Of a DNA stretch of 55,657 nucleotides, positions 11,820 through 22,071 are shown piece by piece; the first letter of the stretch is position 1, and each line of letters starts with the position of its first letter. The notes below the pieces were generated by a model, which did not search any database, was not told the origin of the DNA, and saw nothing but the letters and a program-made list of their open reading frames with translations. The stretch is from an uncultured Eubacterium sp. (lineage in GTDB: Bacteria > Bacillota > Clostridia > Lachnospirales > Lachnospiraceae). Where the stretch lies: positions 1 through 55,657 of the forward strand of contig CAJFUA010000036.1 in the NCBI GenBank assembly GCA_904420085.1, read 5' to 3'. The translations under genes and the position numbers were made by a program.

Positions 11820-14654
11820 ATGGCAAAAAATAAACGAAAAAAAATAGTAATATGGCTCATCGTCATTGTGTGTATAGCCGGATTTATTTTCTGGGTGGGA
11901 AGAGATTCAAAGACAGGTAATATAGGTACGCTTGAGTTATCTAAGGATGGTGCAAACAACACCTATGCACTGAATGATACATCCGGTAAAGAGGCCATTG
12001 TTATAAATGCAAAAGCATATAATCAGAAAAAATCCAAGGATACAACACTTCTTGAAAACATAGATGAACAGGGAAATACAGCAGTAGTAACATCCGGCAC
12101 AGGTAAGGCTGTCTGGAATTTCGAAACCTCAAAAGAGGGGATTTATTATATCAAAGTAAAGTATTATACAGTGCTTGGAAATACTACAGATATACAAAGA
12201 AATATTTATATTGACGGAGAAAAACAGATAGAGCAGGCGGTTGCGTTTAAACGTTCTTATTCTATCATAGGAGAGAAAAAATATGATGTGCAGGGAAATG
12301 AAATTCGAAGCGACGAAGAAGAAAACCTCTGCTGGCAGGAAAGTTTTATCACCGATACCAATGGATATGCTGATGGAATCTATGGTTTCCAAATCAAAGA
12401 AGGAAAGCATGAAATTTGTTTTGAGTCTGTTGCCGAAGGAATGGCGATAGGTCAAATAACCCTTGTATCAGATGTTGCATACGCAGATAAATATAGCAAT
12501 ACAGTCAAAAATCAGAAAACAGATAAACTCCAGGATGCTCGTGTGAAAATTCAGGCAGAAGCGTATAAGGCAAAATCAGATGCCAGTATTTTGCTTAAAA
12601 ATGATAAAAGCTCATCGGCCACGGAGCCAAGTTCTCCATCCACAATTGTGTATAACACAATTGGCGGCAGTTCCTGGCAGAAGGCAGGACAATGGATAGA
12701 ATGGGAAATTGAAACTCCTGAGGATGGTTATTATCAGTTGGGAATGCGTTGGAGACAGAGTGATAAGATGGGAGGTATTTCTTCCAGAAGTTTGTGCATA
12801 GACGGACAGATACCATTTGAGGAAGTTTCCCGAATGGCATTTAACTATAATAGCTCCTGGCAGACAAGCTTTTTGGGAGAAGGAGAACCATGGCTGTTTT
12901 ACCTGACAAAGGGAAAGCATATCATTCGAATGACAGCAAATTTGGGAGACCTTGCTGATATTTTAAAGGAAACAGATAAACTGATTGAAAAACTAAACAG
13001 TATTTATATGAAAATTATTATGGTAAGCGGGACTTCACCGGATCTGAACCGAGACTATGATTTTAAGAGTCAGATTCCGGATGTTATTGAAGAATACCAT
13101 AATACAGCCATAGAGATTGAAAGTATTATTAAAGAAATCAATGAGCGGACAAAGGGTCAGCAAAGTACAACGGAACTGCAGCAGGTACTGGACATATTAA
13201 ACGAAATGTATAAAGATCCTGAATCAACGGCGAAAAGATTAAGCGATTACCAGTCCAGCATTACAACACTGGCGAGCTGGCTGTCTGACAGTTGTAATCA
13301 GCCGTTGGAAATTGATTATATTATGTTGACATCCAAAGGTCAGGAAATGCCAAAAGCAGGAAGCGGATTCTTAAGCAGTGCAGTATTTTCTATCAGGCAG
13401 TTAATTGCTTCGTACACGATGGATTATACAAACATTGGAAATACAAATGAGCAGACAGATGATGATGAAACATTAACCGTATGGGTGGTAGCAGGTACTG
13501 AACAGGCACAGGTAGTACAGCAGCTCATTAATGAGAAGTTTATTCCGGAAACCGGAATTTCCGTAAAACTGCAGAATGTAACCACAGCGGCAATTATGCC
13601 GGCAGTTCTAGTAGGACAGGGACCGGATGTGGTAATCAATCTGCTAGAGGCAGAACCTGTTAATTATGCATTGCGTGGTGTTATTAAAAATTTAAATGAT
13701 TATGAAGATATTAATGCGGTTTTAAAGCAATTTGAACCTTCCACATATGAAGCGTTTGAGTTGGAAGGCGGACTGTATGCGCTTCCGGTCAGCGTTGATT
13801 TTCCGGTTCTATTCTATCGTAAAGACATATTGGAGGAAATGGATATTTCATTAGAGGACTGTGAAACATGGGATACTACATTGCAGGTGGTATTGCCAAA
13901 ACTCCAGATTAAAAATCTGAAATTTGGCATTAATCCTCTTTTGGCTTCTTATTTAACTTTCTATTATCAGACAGGGAATGAATTGTATAGCAAAGACAAT
14001 ATGAAAATCCAGTTTGATACACAGATGGCAAGCGAAAGTTTTAAAGATTATACAAGTATCTACACGGATTATGGTCAGAATATAACCTTTAATTTTGTAA
14101 ACTTATTTAGAAGTGGCGAAATGCCTGTAGCGGTGATGCCATATTCTTCTTATTATCAGCTGGCGGAGTTTGCACCGGAAGTAATGGACAAATGCGGAAT
14201 TACTTTAGTGCCGGGAACAAAAGATGAGAACGGTCAGGTGAATCATACAACCGCAACCACGGTTACTGGTGCAAGTATTTTTAATAGTACAAAGATGCCA
14301 AAAGAGGCTTGGGAATTTCTAAAATGGTGGACAGGAGACGAAGCACAGGTTCGTTATGCAAAAGATATCGAGACGATTTTGGGCATTGCCGGACGTGTAA
14401 GTGTGGCTTCTAATACTGCCAGAAAATCTATCTCCTGGCCGAAAGAAATATCGGATGTGTTAGAACAGCAGTTAGGTCAGTCAAAGGGGGTACCACAGGT
14501 ACCGGGTTCTTATTACGTGAGTCGATATTTTGATTTTGGATTTAGAGATGTTGTTTATGAGGATAAAGATATTGTCCAGACATTGATATCCATTACAGAA
14601 GATATCAATACTGAGATTAAGGAAAAAACAGAGGAACTGCATAACAATTATTAG
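11820..14654 (+). CDS. Membrane-anchored ABC solute-binding protein with N-terminal carbohydrate-binding-like domains
   Basis: The 944-residue protein is about twice the usual size. Residues 9-26 are a membrane helix without a convincing lipobox, so it is probably an uncleaved anchor. Two beta-sandwich regions follow (about 57-218 and 243-375); the second has an IQAEAY start and WIEWEIETPEDGYY segment typical of CBM6/CBM35-like domains. A helical stretch (about 375-500) leads to a type 1 solute-binding domain (about 549-930) with LTVWVVAG, GQGPDVV and YALPVSVDFPVLFYRKD segments. It is the first gene of the transporter array and is followed by two permeases. I infer that it holds a polymer or long oligosaccharide at the membrane and delivers it to them. 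An AraC regulator diverges from it. Confidence 0.85.
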   Translation: MAKNKRKKIVIWLIVIVCIAGFIFWVGRDSKTGNIGTLELSKDGANNTYALNDTSGKEAIVINAKAYNQKKSKDTTLLENIDEQGNTAVVTSGTGKAVWNFETSKEGIYYIKVKYYTVLGNTTDIQRNIYIDGEKQIEQAVAFKRSYSIIGEKKYDVQGNEIRSDEEENLCWQESFITDTNGYADGIYGFQIKEGKHEICFESVAEGMAIGQITLVSDVAYADKYSNTVKNQKTDKLQDARVKIQAEAYKAKSDASILLKNDKSSSATEPSSPSTIVYNTIGGSSWQKAGQWIEWEIETPEDGYYQLGMRWRQSDKMGGISSRSLCIDGQIPFEEVSRMAFNYNSSWQTSFLGEGEPWLFYLTKGKHIIRMTANLGDLADILKETDKLIEKLNSIYMKIIMVSGTSPDLNRDYDFKSQIPDVIEEYHNTAIEIESIIKEINERTKGQQSTTELQQVLDILNEMYKDPESTAKRLSDYQSSITTLASWLSDSCNQPLEIDYIMLTSKGQEMPKAGSGFLSSAVFSIRQLIASYTMDYTNIGNTNEQTDDDETLTVWVVAGTEQAQVVQQLINEKFIPETGISVKLQNVTTAAIMPAVLVGQGPDVVINLLEAEPVNYALRGVIKNLNDYEDINAVLKQFEPSTYEAFELEGGLYALPVSVDFPVLFYRKDILEEMDISLEDCETWDTTLQVVLPKLQIKNLKFGINPLLASYLTFYYQTGNELYSKDNMKIQFDTQMASESFKDYTSIYTDYGQNITFNFVNLFRSGEMPVAVMPYSSYYQLAEFAPEVMDKCGITLVPGTKDENGQVNHTTATTVTGASIFNSTKMPKEAWEFLKWWTGDEAQVRYAKDIETILGIAGRVSVASNTARKSISWPKEISDVLEQQLGQSKGVPQVPGSYYVSRYFDFGFRDVVYEDKDIVQTLISITEDINTEIKEKTEELHNNY

Positions 14655-14678
14655 TAATGGAAAGTGTAAGATAGTGAT

Positions 14679-15599
14679 ATGTTTATGAAACGGAAGAGAC
14701 AAAAGAAACAAAAAGAGCATTATACCAAAAAGCAGATAATGACAGGCTATGGATTTATGGCCCCATTCTTAATTATGTTTATATTATTTACCATACTGCC
14801 GGTTGTTTTATCTATCGTATTAAGCTTTACATATTTTAATGGTTTTTCCATGCCGGGTTTTGTGGGATTAGGAAATTACATTAAACTGTTTTTAAAGGAT
14901 ACCTTGTTTACCAAAGCAGTGTCAAATACTTTGGTGTTTGCATTAATTACCGGTCCCCTTAGTTATCTGCTTTGCTTTTTCCTGGCATGGGCAATCAGTG
15001 AGTTTCCACCGAAATTAAGATCGTTTTTAACGCTTTTGTTTTATGCACCTTCTATCTGTGGAGCATCATATACCATTTTCACAATTATATTCAGTGGGGA
15101 CAGATACGGCTGGATTAACTCTTTCTTATTGAAGATGAACATTATCTATGAGCCAATACAGTGGCTTACAGATACCCAATATATGTTTGGCGTGGCTGTT
15201 ATTATTGTACTGTGGAGCAGTCTGGGAACCAGCTTTCTGGCATTTATTGCAGGTTTTTTGAATGTAGACCAAAACCTGTATGAAGCCGGAGCGATGGATG
15301 GTGTTAAGAACAGATGGCAGGAATTGTGGTATATTACATTACCATCTATGAAGCCACAGTTGATGTTTGGTGCGGTAATGAGCATTACATCGTCCTTTGG
15401 TGTTGGTGCTATGATTGATGTTGTATTTGGAAACCCAAGTACCAATTATGAATTATATACAATGGTTCATGAATTACAGGATTATGCCAATACACGTTTG
15501 GAATTAGGATACGCATCGGCTATTGCAACGGTATTGTTTGTAATTATGTTAGTTGCCAATAGTGTGATACAGAAGATTATTCGTAAGGTAGGTGACTAA
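14679..15599 (+). CDS. Sugar ABC transporter permease (UgpA/MsmF type)
   Basis: The 306-residue protein has six predicted membrane helices and the EAA loop EAGAMDGVKNRWQELWYITLP, the contact site for the ATPase. This is the first permease type of CUT1 importers. It starts 24 bases after the anchored binding protein and ends two bases before the partner permease at 15602. No ATPase gene lies in the window; such importers in Firmicutes commonly share an MsmK-type ATPase encoded elsewhere. The ribosome binding site (GGAAAG, 14658-14663) is weak; ATG at 14685 is an alternative start. Confidence 0.92.
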   Translation: MFMKRKRQKKQKEHYTKKQIMTGYGFMAPFLIMFILFTILPVVLSIVLSFTYFNGFSMPGFVGLGNYIKLFLKDTLFTKAVSNTLVFALITGPLSYLLCFFLAWAISEFPPKLRSFLTLLFYAPSICGASYTIFTIIFSGDRYGWINSFLLKMNIIYEPIQWLTDTQYMFGVAVIIVLWSSLGTSFLAFIAGFLNVDQNLYEAGAMDGVKNRWQELWYITLPSMKPQLMFGAVMSITSSFGVGAMIDVVFGNPSTNYELYTMVHELQDYANTRLELGYASAIATVLFVIMLVANSVIQKIIRKVGD

Positions 15600-15601
15600 A
15601 T

Positions 15602-16447
15602 ATGAGAAGAGTGAATCGTTCAAAAGGTGGAACCATTGCGTTGTTTCTTGTAATAGCGATTATTGGATTGTTAGTCGCTTTTCCGATGATTATTATTGTG
15701 GGGAATTCCTTGAAAACATTATCCGAACTGTGGAAGTTCCCACCAACCATTATACCTGAAAATCCAACATTCAAGAATTTTAAGGATATGTTTCAGGCGA
15801 TGTCAGGAACGACGGTTCCATTTTCAAGATATCTTGTAAACACAATTATAATTACTGTGGTTGGAACAGCAGGTAATGTGATATTTGGGTGTATGGCAGC
15901 GTATGCACTCTGCAAACTGAAATTTATGGGAAGAGACCTGATTTCTAATTTGATTGTAAAAGCCTTGATGTTTAATATGACAGTCACTGCTATTCCAAGT
16001 TATTTTGTCATGTCCAAGCTTGGAATCGTAGATTCTCTGTGGGCGATTATCCTTCCAACCTTGGGTTCTACATTAAGTTTATATTTAATTAAGCAGTTTA
16101 TGGAACAGTCTCTGCCGGATGCCATATTAGAGTCGGCGAGATTAGAGGGGGCCAGTGAATGGAAAGTATTTTGGAAAATCGTTATGCCAAACTTAAAACC
16201 GGCATGGTGCACAGCCATTCTTTTATCTGTGCAGGCATTGTGGAATACCATTCCAAATATGCTGATTTACAGCGAAGAAAATAAAACTCTGGCATATGTA
16301 TTAAATCAGGTTTCTGCATCCGGACTGTCCAGAGCAGGTGTATCGGCGGCAATTACAGTATTTATGATGGCAGTACCGATTACAGTTTTCCTATTTAGTC
16401 AGAATCAGGTACTTCAGACGATGGCCACATCCGGAATGAAGGAGTAA
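15602..16447 (+). CDS. Sugar ABC transporter permease (UgpE/MsmG type)
   Basis: The 281-residue protein has six membrane helices and an EAA loop with ESARLEGASEWKVFWKIVMP. It is the second CUT1 permease, pairing with the gene directly upstream. The C-terminal QNQVLQTMATSGMKE is typical of the family. It starts two bases after the upstream stop and is followed after five bases by the NHL/YIP1 protein, so the set is tightly coupled. Confidence 0.92.
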   Translation: MRRVNRSKGGTIALFLVIAIIGLLVAFPMIIIVGNSLKTLSELWKFPPTIIPENPTFKNFKDMFQAMSGTTVPFSRYLVNTIIITVVGTAGNVIFGCMAAYALCKLKFMGRDLISNLIVKALMFNMTVTAIPSYFVMSKLGIVDSLWAIILPTLGSTLSLYLIKQFMEQSLPDAILESARLEGASEWKVFWKIVMPNLKPAWCTAILLSVQALWNTIPNMLIYSEENKTLAYVLNQVSASGLSRAGVSAAITVFMMAVPITVFLFSQNQVLQTMATSGMKE

Positions 16448-16452
16448 AAATT

Positions 16453-18537
16453 ATGGTTAAGAAGAGACAATGTGTAATATTTTTTCTATGCCTGATTATG
16501 GTATTTTCATCATCAGTGGCAGTTATGGGAGAAGAATACGAAAATTCCGATACAGTATACAATTCTTATACATATGATAAGGGCGAACCTTTCGAAATCC
16601 CTTCACCGTATGTGTTTAGCAATACACTTACGGGTGCGGACTTAAAGAGTGGAGGGTTTAATGAACTGACAGATATGTTCTGGTCCAAGGATTCCAAACA
16701 ATTATATGTTGTGGATGCAGGACTGAGCAGTGTCATTGTAATGAATGAAAATTTTGAAACGGAATATGTATTATCTACATTTGAGCATGATGGGAAAAAA
16801 GATTCTTTTGCAGGGTGCAGAGGCGTCTGTGTGAAAGATGGAATTATCTATGTTGCAGATACGGACAACAGTAGAATTGTTACGTTTCGCCAAAGGGATT
16901 ATTCCTTTATCCAAACATTTGAAAAGCCGGAAATATCTCAGCTGGGGGAAGGTTACAGTTATGAGCCAATCCGATTGGAAGTAGGAATTACCGGACAAAT
17001 GTACATTGTTGCCAGAGGTATTAACAGCGGATTTGTGGTATTGGATAAAGATGGAACCTTCCAGTCCTTTGTGGGAGCACCGAAGGTTACAACCAATCCG
17101 CTGGATGAGGTATGGAAACTGTTTATGACAAAGAAGCAGAAAGAAGCAATGCTTAAGAGTGTACCGACAGAATATAATTCTATTCGTTTTGATGATAATG
17201 GTTTCTTATATGCCACAACAAAATCAAAGGATGTACAGCCTATTGTAAAATTAAATCTGCAGGGGTCCGATATATTGTTATATGACGAAGACGAGCCACC
17301 AACAGGTGATACGGAATATCTGGAACCGGACAGCTCATCATTTGTGGATGTGTGTGTAGATGAAAATGGTGTTTATTATGCTTTAGATGAGCATTTGGGA
17401 CATATTTTTGCATATAACTCCAGTGGAGAACTGCTCTTTGTCTTTGGAAAGAGTGGAAACCAGAGTGGTACGTTAAATTCCCCGGTTGCAATAGAACTGG
17501 TGGGAACAAAGATTTTAGTGGCAAACACTGTATCAAAAATAATTAATGTATACAATAGAACAGATTTTGGTGAAGCAGTCTTAATCGCCAACGAAACTAT
17601 GAGTAGTGGGGATTATAAAACTTCTGAAAATAACTGGAAATATGTATTGGATCAGTGCAGTTCCTATATTTTAGCCAAGGATTCTTTGGGAAAGATTGCA
17701 TTATACAATAAAGATTATAAAAGCGCTAAGTCTTACGCAAAAGAAGCAGGGGATAAGGAAACCTATTCTGATGCTTTCAGGGCATCAAGAAGCAGTTTCA
17801 TATATGACCATTACATATGGATTGTGGCATTGGTAATCATATTGGTCATTCTGGTGATGCTTTACAAAAACATCTGGAAAAAATCAGAACGATATCATAA
17901 ATGGAAAGAAAGCAAACTTGGAAAAGGTCTGGATTTTGCAAAATATTGTTCGTTCCATCCTTTTGATGGTTTCTGGGTATTAAAAAGAGAAAAGAGAGGG
18001 AATCTGTTAACGGCAAATGTGCTTGTGATTCTGTTCCTGATAATTTATATAATCAATATTCAATTTTGTGGATACTTGTTTATGGACGGACAGCCGGAAG
18101 ACCAGACCACATTAGTTTCCTTAATTGCTGCCATTGTGTTAATGATTTGCTATTGCGTAGGTAACTGGTGTTTTACCTCATTGATGGATGGTATGGGAAC
18201 AATGAAAGACATTTATATATCTATGGCAGTCAGCCTAAGACCTTATGTAGCCTTTGGATTGGTTTTGACAATTTTGTCTCATATGCTGAGCCTGGAAGAA
18301 TCCTTCCTGTATACTACATTGAACACCATCCTCTTGATATGGGTATTGGCACTGATGATTTTTGGAATGATGATGACCCATGATTATATGCTGGGAGAGG
18401 GTATGAAAGCAGTCGTACTCACCATCATAGGGATTGCATTAATTATATTCTTAGGCTTAATGTTCTTTAACTTAATTGACGATATGGTTAATTTTGGAAA
18501 AGATATATACCGGGAGTTACTATACAGAAAACTATAA
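16453..18537 (+). CDS. NHL-type beta-propeller protein with YIP1-like membrane domain
   Basis: The 694-residue protein has a signal peptide (1-26), a beta-propeller region (about 55-385) with repeated strands such as LYVVDAG, IYVADTDNSRIVTF and YYALDEHLGHIFAYNSSGELLFVFG, a short TPR-like helical part (about 390-440), one membrane helix (about 455-473) and a C-terminal block of about five membrane helices (about 510-680) resembling Yip1-type domains. The propeller should face outside. AAGGAG precedes the ATG. I recall this combination near DUF5696 proteins and CUT1 permeases in Firmicutes, but know no proven function. It may be an accessory subunit that presents glycan to the transporter or senses its occupancy; that is inference. 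Confidence 0.72.
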   Translation: MVKKRQCVIFFLCLIMVFSSSVAVMGEEYENSDTVYNSYTYDKGEPFEIPSPYVFSNTLTGADLKSGGFNELTDMFWSKDSKQLYVVDAGLSSVIVMNENFETEYVLSTFEHDGKKDSFAGCRGVCVKDGIIYVADTDNSRIVTFRQRDYSFIQTFEKPEISQLGEGYSYEPIRLEVGITGQMYIVARGINSGFVVLDKDGTFQSFVGAPKVTTNPLDEVWKLFMTKKQKEAMLKSVPTEYNSIRFDDNGFLYATTKSKDVQPIVKLNLQGSDILLYDEDEPPTGDTEYLEPDSSSFVDVCVDENGVYYALDEHLGHIFAYNSSGELLFVFGKSGNQSGTLNSPVAIELVGTKILVANTVSKIINVYNRTDFGEAVLIANETMSSGDYKTSENNWKYVLDQCSSYILAKDSLGKIALYNKDYKSAKSYAKEAGDKETYSDAFRASRSSFIYDHYIWIVALVIILVILVMLYKNIWKKSERYHKWKESKLGKGLDFAKYCSFHPFDGFWVLKREKRGNLLTANVLVILFLIIYIINIQFCGYLFMDGQPEDQTTLVSLIAAIVLMICYCVGNWCFTSLMDGMGTMKDIYISMAVSLRPYVAFGLVLTILSHMLSLEESFLYTTLNTILLIWVLALMIFGMMMTHDYMLGEGMKAVVLTIIGIALIIFLGLMFFNLIDDMVNFGKDIYRELLYRKL

Positions 18538-18562
18538 TTTGTAGATAAGGAGAAAAGCCAAG

Positions 18563-21142
18563 ATGAGAGGCAAAAAAGTTAAAATTACAATCATATGTGC
18601 TGCCCTTGTATTAGCAATTTGCGTCGTTCTTGTACTGGTGGTGTCTGTCTTTGGAACAAAAAATGAGGCTGTGGCCAGTGATAGTTACGGACAAGTGCAG
18701 AGTTCCCCGGATGATTCCGGCTGGAAACAGGTGACCTCTGATCAGGCGTCCATAGAGAATGACAATATTCTTATGGTTATGGATGCATCTACAGGACATT
18801 TTAGTATGAAAGATAAAGCAAAAAATATCACATATGATTCGGCTGTAGTGAAAGATTTAAAGGATGCAAAAATAGAAAGGACACCGCAGGCACAGTCAGA
18901 ATTAATCGCTTATTATTATGATGAGAATGGACAGAAAAAGGAATTAAATTCTTATCAGAACTCTGTTTCCTATAAGACTTTCAGAATATTGACAAATGGC
19001 TCTGCTATCCGGGTGTATTATACTCTTCAGTTAGAAGAAACACCTCCATTTGTCCCGCAGGTATTAACGGATGATATGATGACAGCATTATCTGAAAAAT
19101 TAAATTCGGACACGTTTTTCAAAGTGAAACTGATGTACAAGTATTATCTGACAACAGGAAATAATACAGATGCAAAAAAAATGAAAAGTAAGTATCCATA
19201 TTTAGAGAAAAACAATCTCTATATATTAAAAGATAATATCAGCAATAATGACAGAAAAGCTATGAGCAATCATATAAAAAAAGCAGCTTTTGATGAGAGC
19301 TCTTATTATGAGGAATTGGATAAGTTAGAGATTACATTACCGGAGGAAGATGTGCCACTACAGTTTTTGGTTCCTGTGGAATACGAACTTACGGATTCCG
19401 GGTTTACCAGCAGAGTTCTAACGGATTTGATTTCGATTACAAATGAAGATTTTACTTTACAGTCTGTGGCACTGTTACCATATTTTAATTGTGGAATTGT
19501 TCAGGAGGAAAAGGGATTTTGGCTTTTGCCTGACGGCTCCGGTTCTGTAATGAACATTAATAAAACAGATAATAAGGGATATTCCCAGAAGATATATGGC
19601 AGGGATTTAGCCTGTGCAAACCAGATTACAAATATTATAGACAAAAATGCAGTGATGCCAGTGATGGGATTTAGCAGCAATCATGGAAGCTGGTTTGCAA
19701 GAATTAATCAGGCCGCAGAGATTGCAAGTGTTAATGCATATAGAGCGGGCGATACAGAGTATGCAACACATGGCTATGCCGAGTTTGCAATTCTTTCTAC
19801 AGATAGCTATAAGATGCGAAAATCAGGTATTGAGATGGCAGCGTTTTCCAAGGAATATTGTGTGGAACAGCCAGAGGTGACATATGTGTTACTGGAGAAA
19901 AATGCTGGAATTAAAGATATGGCTGACTGCTATCAAAAAATGCTGAAGGATGAAAATATTCTAAAAAAGGTTGAGACCGGCAATAATCTGTATTTAGATT
20001 TTACCGGTTATATTACAGAAGAAGCATCCTTTATGGGCGTTTCTTATGATAAAAAGGTGGTTCTTTCAACCATCAAGGGCATTAAAAACTCTGTAAATAA
20101 GCTGATTGACGATGGAATCAAAAATATATATGTCCGTCTGATAGGGTACTCAGATGGCGGAAAATATCATGGATTGGTCAATGATTTTTCTTTGGATTCC
20201 GATATAGGAAGTATGGAAGAACTGGAAGAATTAGCAGATATTTTGGAAAACAACGGTGGAGCACTTTATTTAGAGGATGATTTTTATGAAGTGTACCAAG
20301 ATCGTCTGTTTGATGGTTTTTCTTCTACATCAGATGCTATTAGGGCAATGGATAAGACCATCGTAGACATCAGTTCCAATGATATTGTAACAGGAGATAC
20401 GGATAACAGAGTACATGTAAGATACATTACATCTCCGAAACTTTACAAAACATTGTCAGAGCAATTTATGTCTGCATTGACGAAAAAGACGGACGCTCAA
20501 AATATTTATGTTTCCATAGGAAATGCAGGGAGATATTTAATATCTGATTTTTATGAAGGAGATCAGTATGACAGGGTTCAGAGTAGAAATGCAACCCTTG
20601 ATGCAATTCAAACAGTAATTGAAAATGGTTCGTTTATGACGAACATTGGAAATGAATATGTTCTGGAAAAAGCGGAGCACATATTGAATATGCCTATGGC
20701 AGATTCCGCATATTCGGCAGAAAATTTCCATATACCATTTTACCAGATAGTTCTTAATGGATATTGTAATTATTCTGGAGAAGCAATTAACAGTGCAAGA
20801 AATATTAAGAAAAATAAAATATGGACAGTTCTTAGTGGAGCAAATCCGTATTATTCCTGTGTAACGGAGAAGGAAGCATTGGAAGAACTGAAAGGAGATC
20901 AGGAAAAATATCCAATGGCTTTTGATGTTATATATGACGATATTAAGAAGTTTGGCACTGAGAATCAGGATTTATATGAGATTGTAAACAGCAGCGAAAT
21001 CACTGGATTTGAAATATTAGAGGATGGTTTATATAAGATTTCTTATGGAGAGCAGACAGTTCTATTTAATGAAACCGATGCTCAAATCAAGTGGAATCAT
21101 TATGTAATAGAAGCAAATAATTATGTAATTGCAGGGAAGTGA
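18563..21142 (+). CDS. DUF5696-like extracytoplasmic protein
   Basis: The 859-residue protein starts with a membrane or signal helix (about 6-27) and lies outside the membrane. A hallmark segment GFWLLPDGSGSVMNINK (about 320-335) matches what I remember of DUF5696 proteins, which sit beside sugar ABC transporters in Paenibacillus and Lachnospiraceae. The N-terminal half is beta-rich with DASTGHFSMKDKAKNITYDS; the second half alternates strands and helices (IKNIYVRLIGYSDGG, LEELADILENNGGALYLEDD), suggesting a TIM barrel like that of glycoside hydrolases. No catalytic residues can be assigned. It lies between two permease pairs, so a binding or trimming role in the uptake complex is likely. Confidence 0.7.
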   Translation: MRGKKVKITIICAALVLAICVVLVLVVSVFGTKNEAVASDSYGQVQSSPDDSGWKQVTSDQASIENDNILMVMDASTGHFSMKDKAKNITYDSAVVKDLKDAKIERTPQAQSELIAYYYDENGQKKELNSYQNSVSYKTFRILTNGSAIRVYYTLQLEETPPFVPQVLTDDMMTALSEKLNSDTFFKVKLMYKYYLTTGNNTDAKKMKSKYPYLEKNNLYILKDNISNNDRKAMSNHIKKAAFDESSYYEELDKLEITLPEEDVPLQFLVPVEYELTDSGFTSRVLTDLISITNEDFTLQSVALLPYFNCGIVQEEKGFWLLPDGSGSVMNINKTDNKGYSQKIYGRDLACANQITNIIDKNAVMPVMGFSSNHGSWFARINQAAEIASVNAYRAGDTEYATHGYAEFAILSTDSYKMRKSGIEMAAFSKEYCVEQPEVTYVLLEKNAGIKDMADCYQKMLKDENILKKVETGNNLYLDFTGYITEEASFMGVSYDKKVVLSTIKGIKNSVNKLIDDGIKNIYVRLIGYSDGGKYHGLVNDFSLDSDIGSMEELEELADILENNGGALYLEDDFYEVYQDRLFDGFSSTSDAIRAMDKTIVDISSNDIVTGDTDNRVHVRYITSPKLYKTLSEQFMSALTKKTDAQNIYVSIGNAGRYLISDFYEGDQYDRVQSRNATLDAIQTVIENGSFMTNIGNEYVLEKAEHILNMPMADSAYSAENFHIPFYQIVLNGYCNYSGEAINSARNIKKNKIWTVLSGANPYYSCVTEKEALEELKGDQEKYPMAFDVIYDDIKKFGTENQDLYEIVNSSEITGFEILEDGLYKISYGEQTVLFNETDAQIKWNHYVIEANNYVIAGK

Positions 21143-21148
21143 TAAAAT

Positions 21149-22060
21149 ATGAAGAAACAAAGGAACAAAGTGAAAATAAGTGTTATACGAAGAAGAAACA
21201 GAATGGGATATGTTTTTACACTTCCGTTTATTATTGGCATATTTGTTTTCTTCATACCGGAACTCATTAATCTTTTTCGTTTTTCTTTCAGTGACATTAC
21301 TGTTCTGTCAGGCGGTCAGGGTTATGATTTAGAGTTTGTGGGTTTATCCTATTATGTGAAGGCATTGATGGAAGATGCAAAATTTAACAGGCTTTTGCTC
21401 AATCTGGTTGGAACAGTATTGGTGCAGACACCGGTCATTCTGATATTCAGTCTGGTTGTGGCATCCATTTTAAATCAGAAATTCAAAGGACGAACGCTGG
21501 CAAGGATGATTTTCTTTATTCCTGTTATCGTATCCTCCGGTGTTATCGCATATGTACTGAATAACTGGGTTTCCATTATGACGGTCAGTGATATCGGAAA
21601 TTCCTTATCGGGTTCAAAAGAGTCGGGGATTTATATGATTTTAAACCAGATTGATCTGGGACAGGAAATTATCCAGGTGGTTGTCGAGGCAGCTTCGGGA
21701 TTGAATAAGATTATCCGTTCAGCAGGAATGCAGATATACATCTTATTGGCGGCATTACAGGAAATACCGGAACCATTGTATGAAGCGGCAAAGGTGGAAG
21801 GATGCTCCGCATGGGAGTGCTTTTGGAAAATAACAGTTCCATCGGTTGTACCACAGATTATTATTTGCGCAGTATATACACTGATTGATATTTTCACAGC
21901 GACAGATACGGAAATATATCAGTACATTTCTAATTTTGAATTTGTAAATAATGAATTTTCCTTTGCAGCGGCAATGAACGTATTATATCTGTTGGCAGCA
22001 GGAATTTGTATTCTGATTGGTGCCGGAGTTATCAGAATCGCTAGAGGACGTGTAAATTAA
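21149..22060 (+). CDS. Sugar ABC transporter permease, second system
   Basis: The 303-residue protein has six membrane helices and the EAA loop EAAKVEGCSAWECFWKITVP. It is the first permease of a second CUT1 pair. It starts six bases after the DUF5696-like gene and is followed after 11 bases by its partner. An unusually long segment between helices (about residues 145-190, including LDLGQ-like DLGQEIIQVV) probably faces outside and may interact with accessory proteins. Confidence 0.9.
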   Translation: MKKQRNKVKISVIRRRNRMGYVFTLPFIIGIFVFFIPELINLFRFSFSDITVLSGGQGYDLEFVGLSYYVKALMEDAKFNRLLLNLVGTVLVQTPVILIFSLVVASILNQKFKGRTLARMIFFIPVIVSSGVIAYVLNNWVSIMTVSDIGNSLSGSKESGIYMILNQIDLGQEIIQVVVEAASGLNKIIRSAGMQIYILLAALQEIPEPLYEAAKVEGCSAWECFWKITVPSVVPQIIICAVYTLIDIFTATDTEIYQYISNFEFVNNEFSFAAAMNVLYLLAAGICILIGAGVIRIARGRVN

Positions 22061-22071
22061 AGGAGAAGAAG

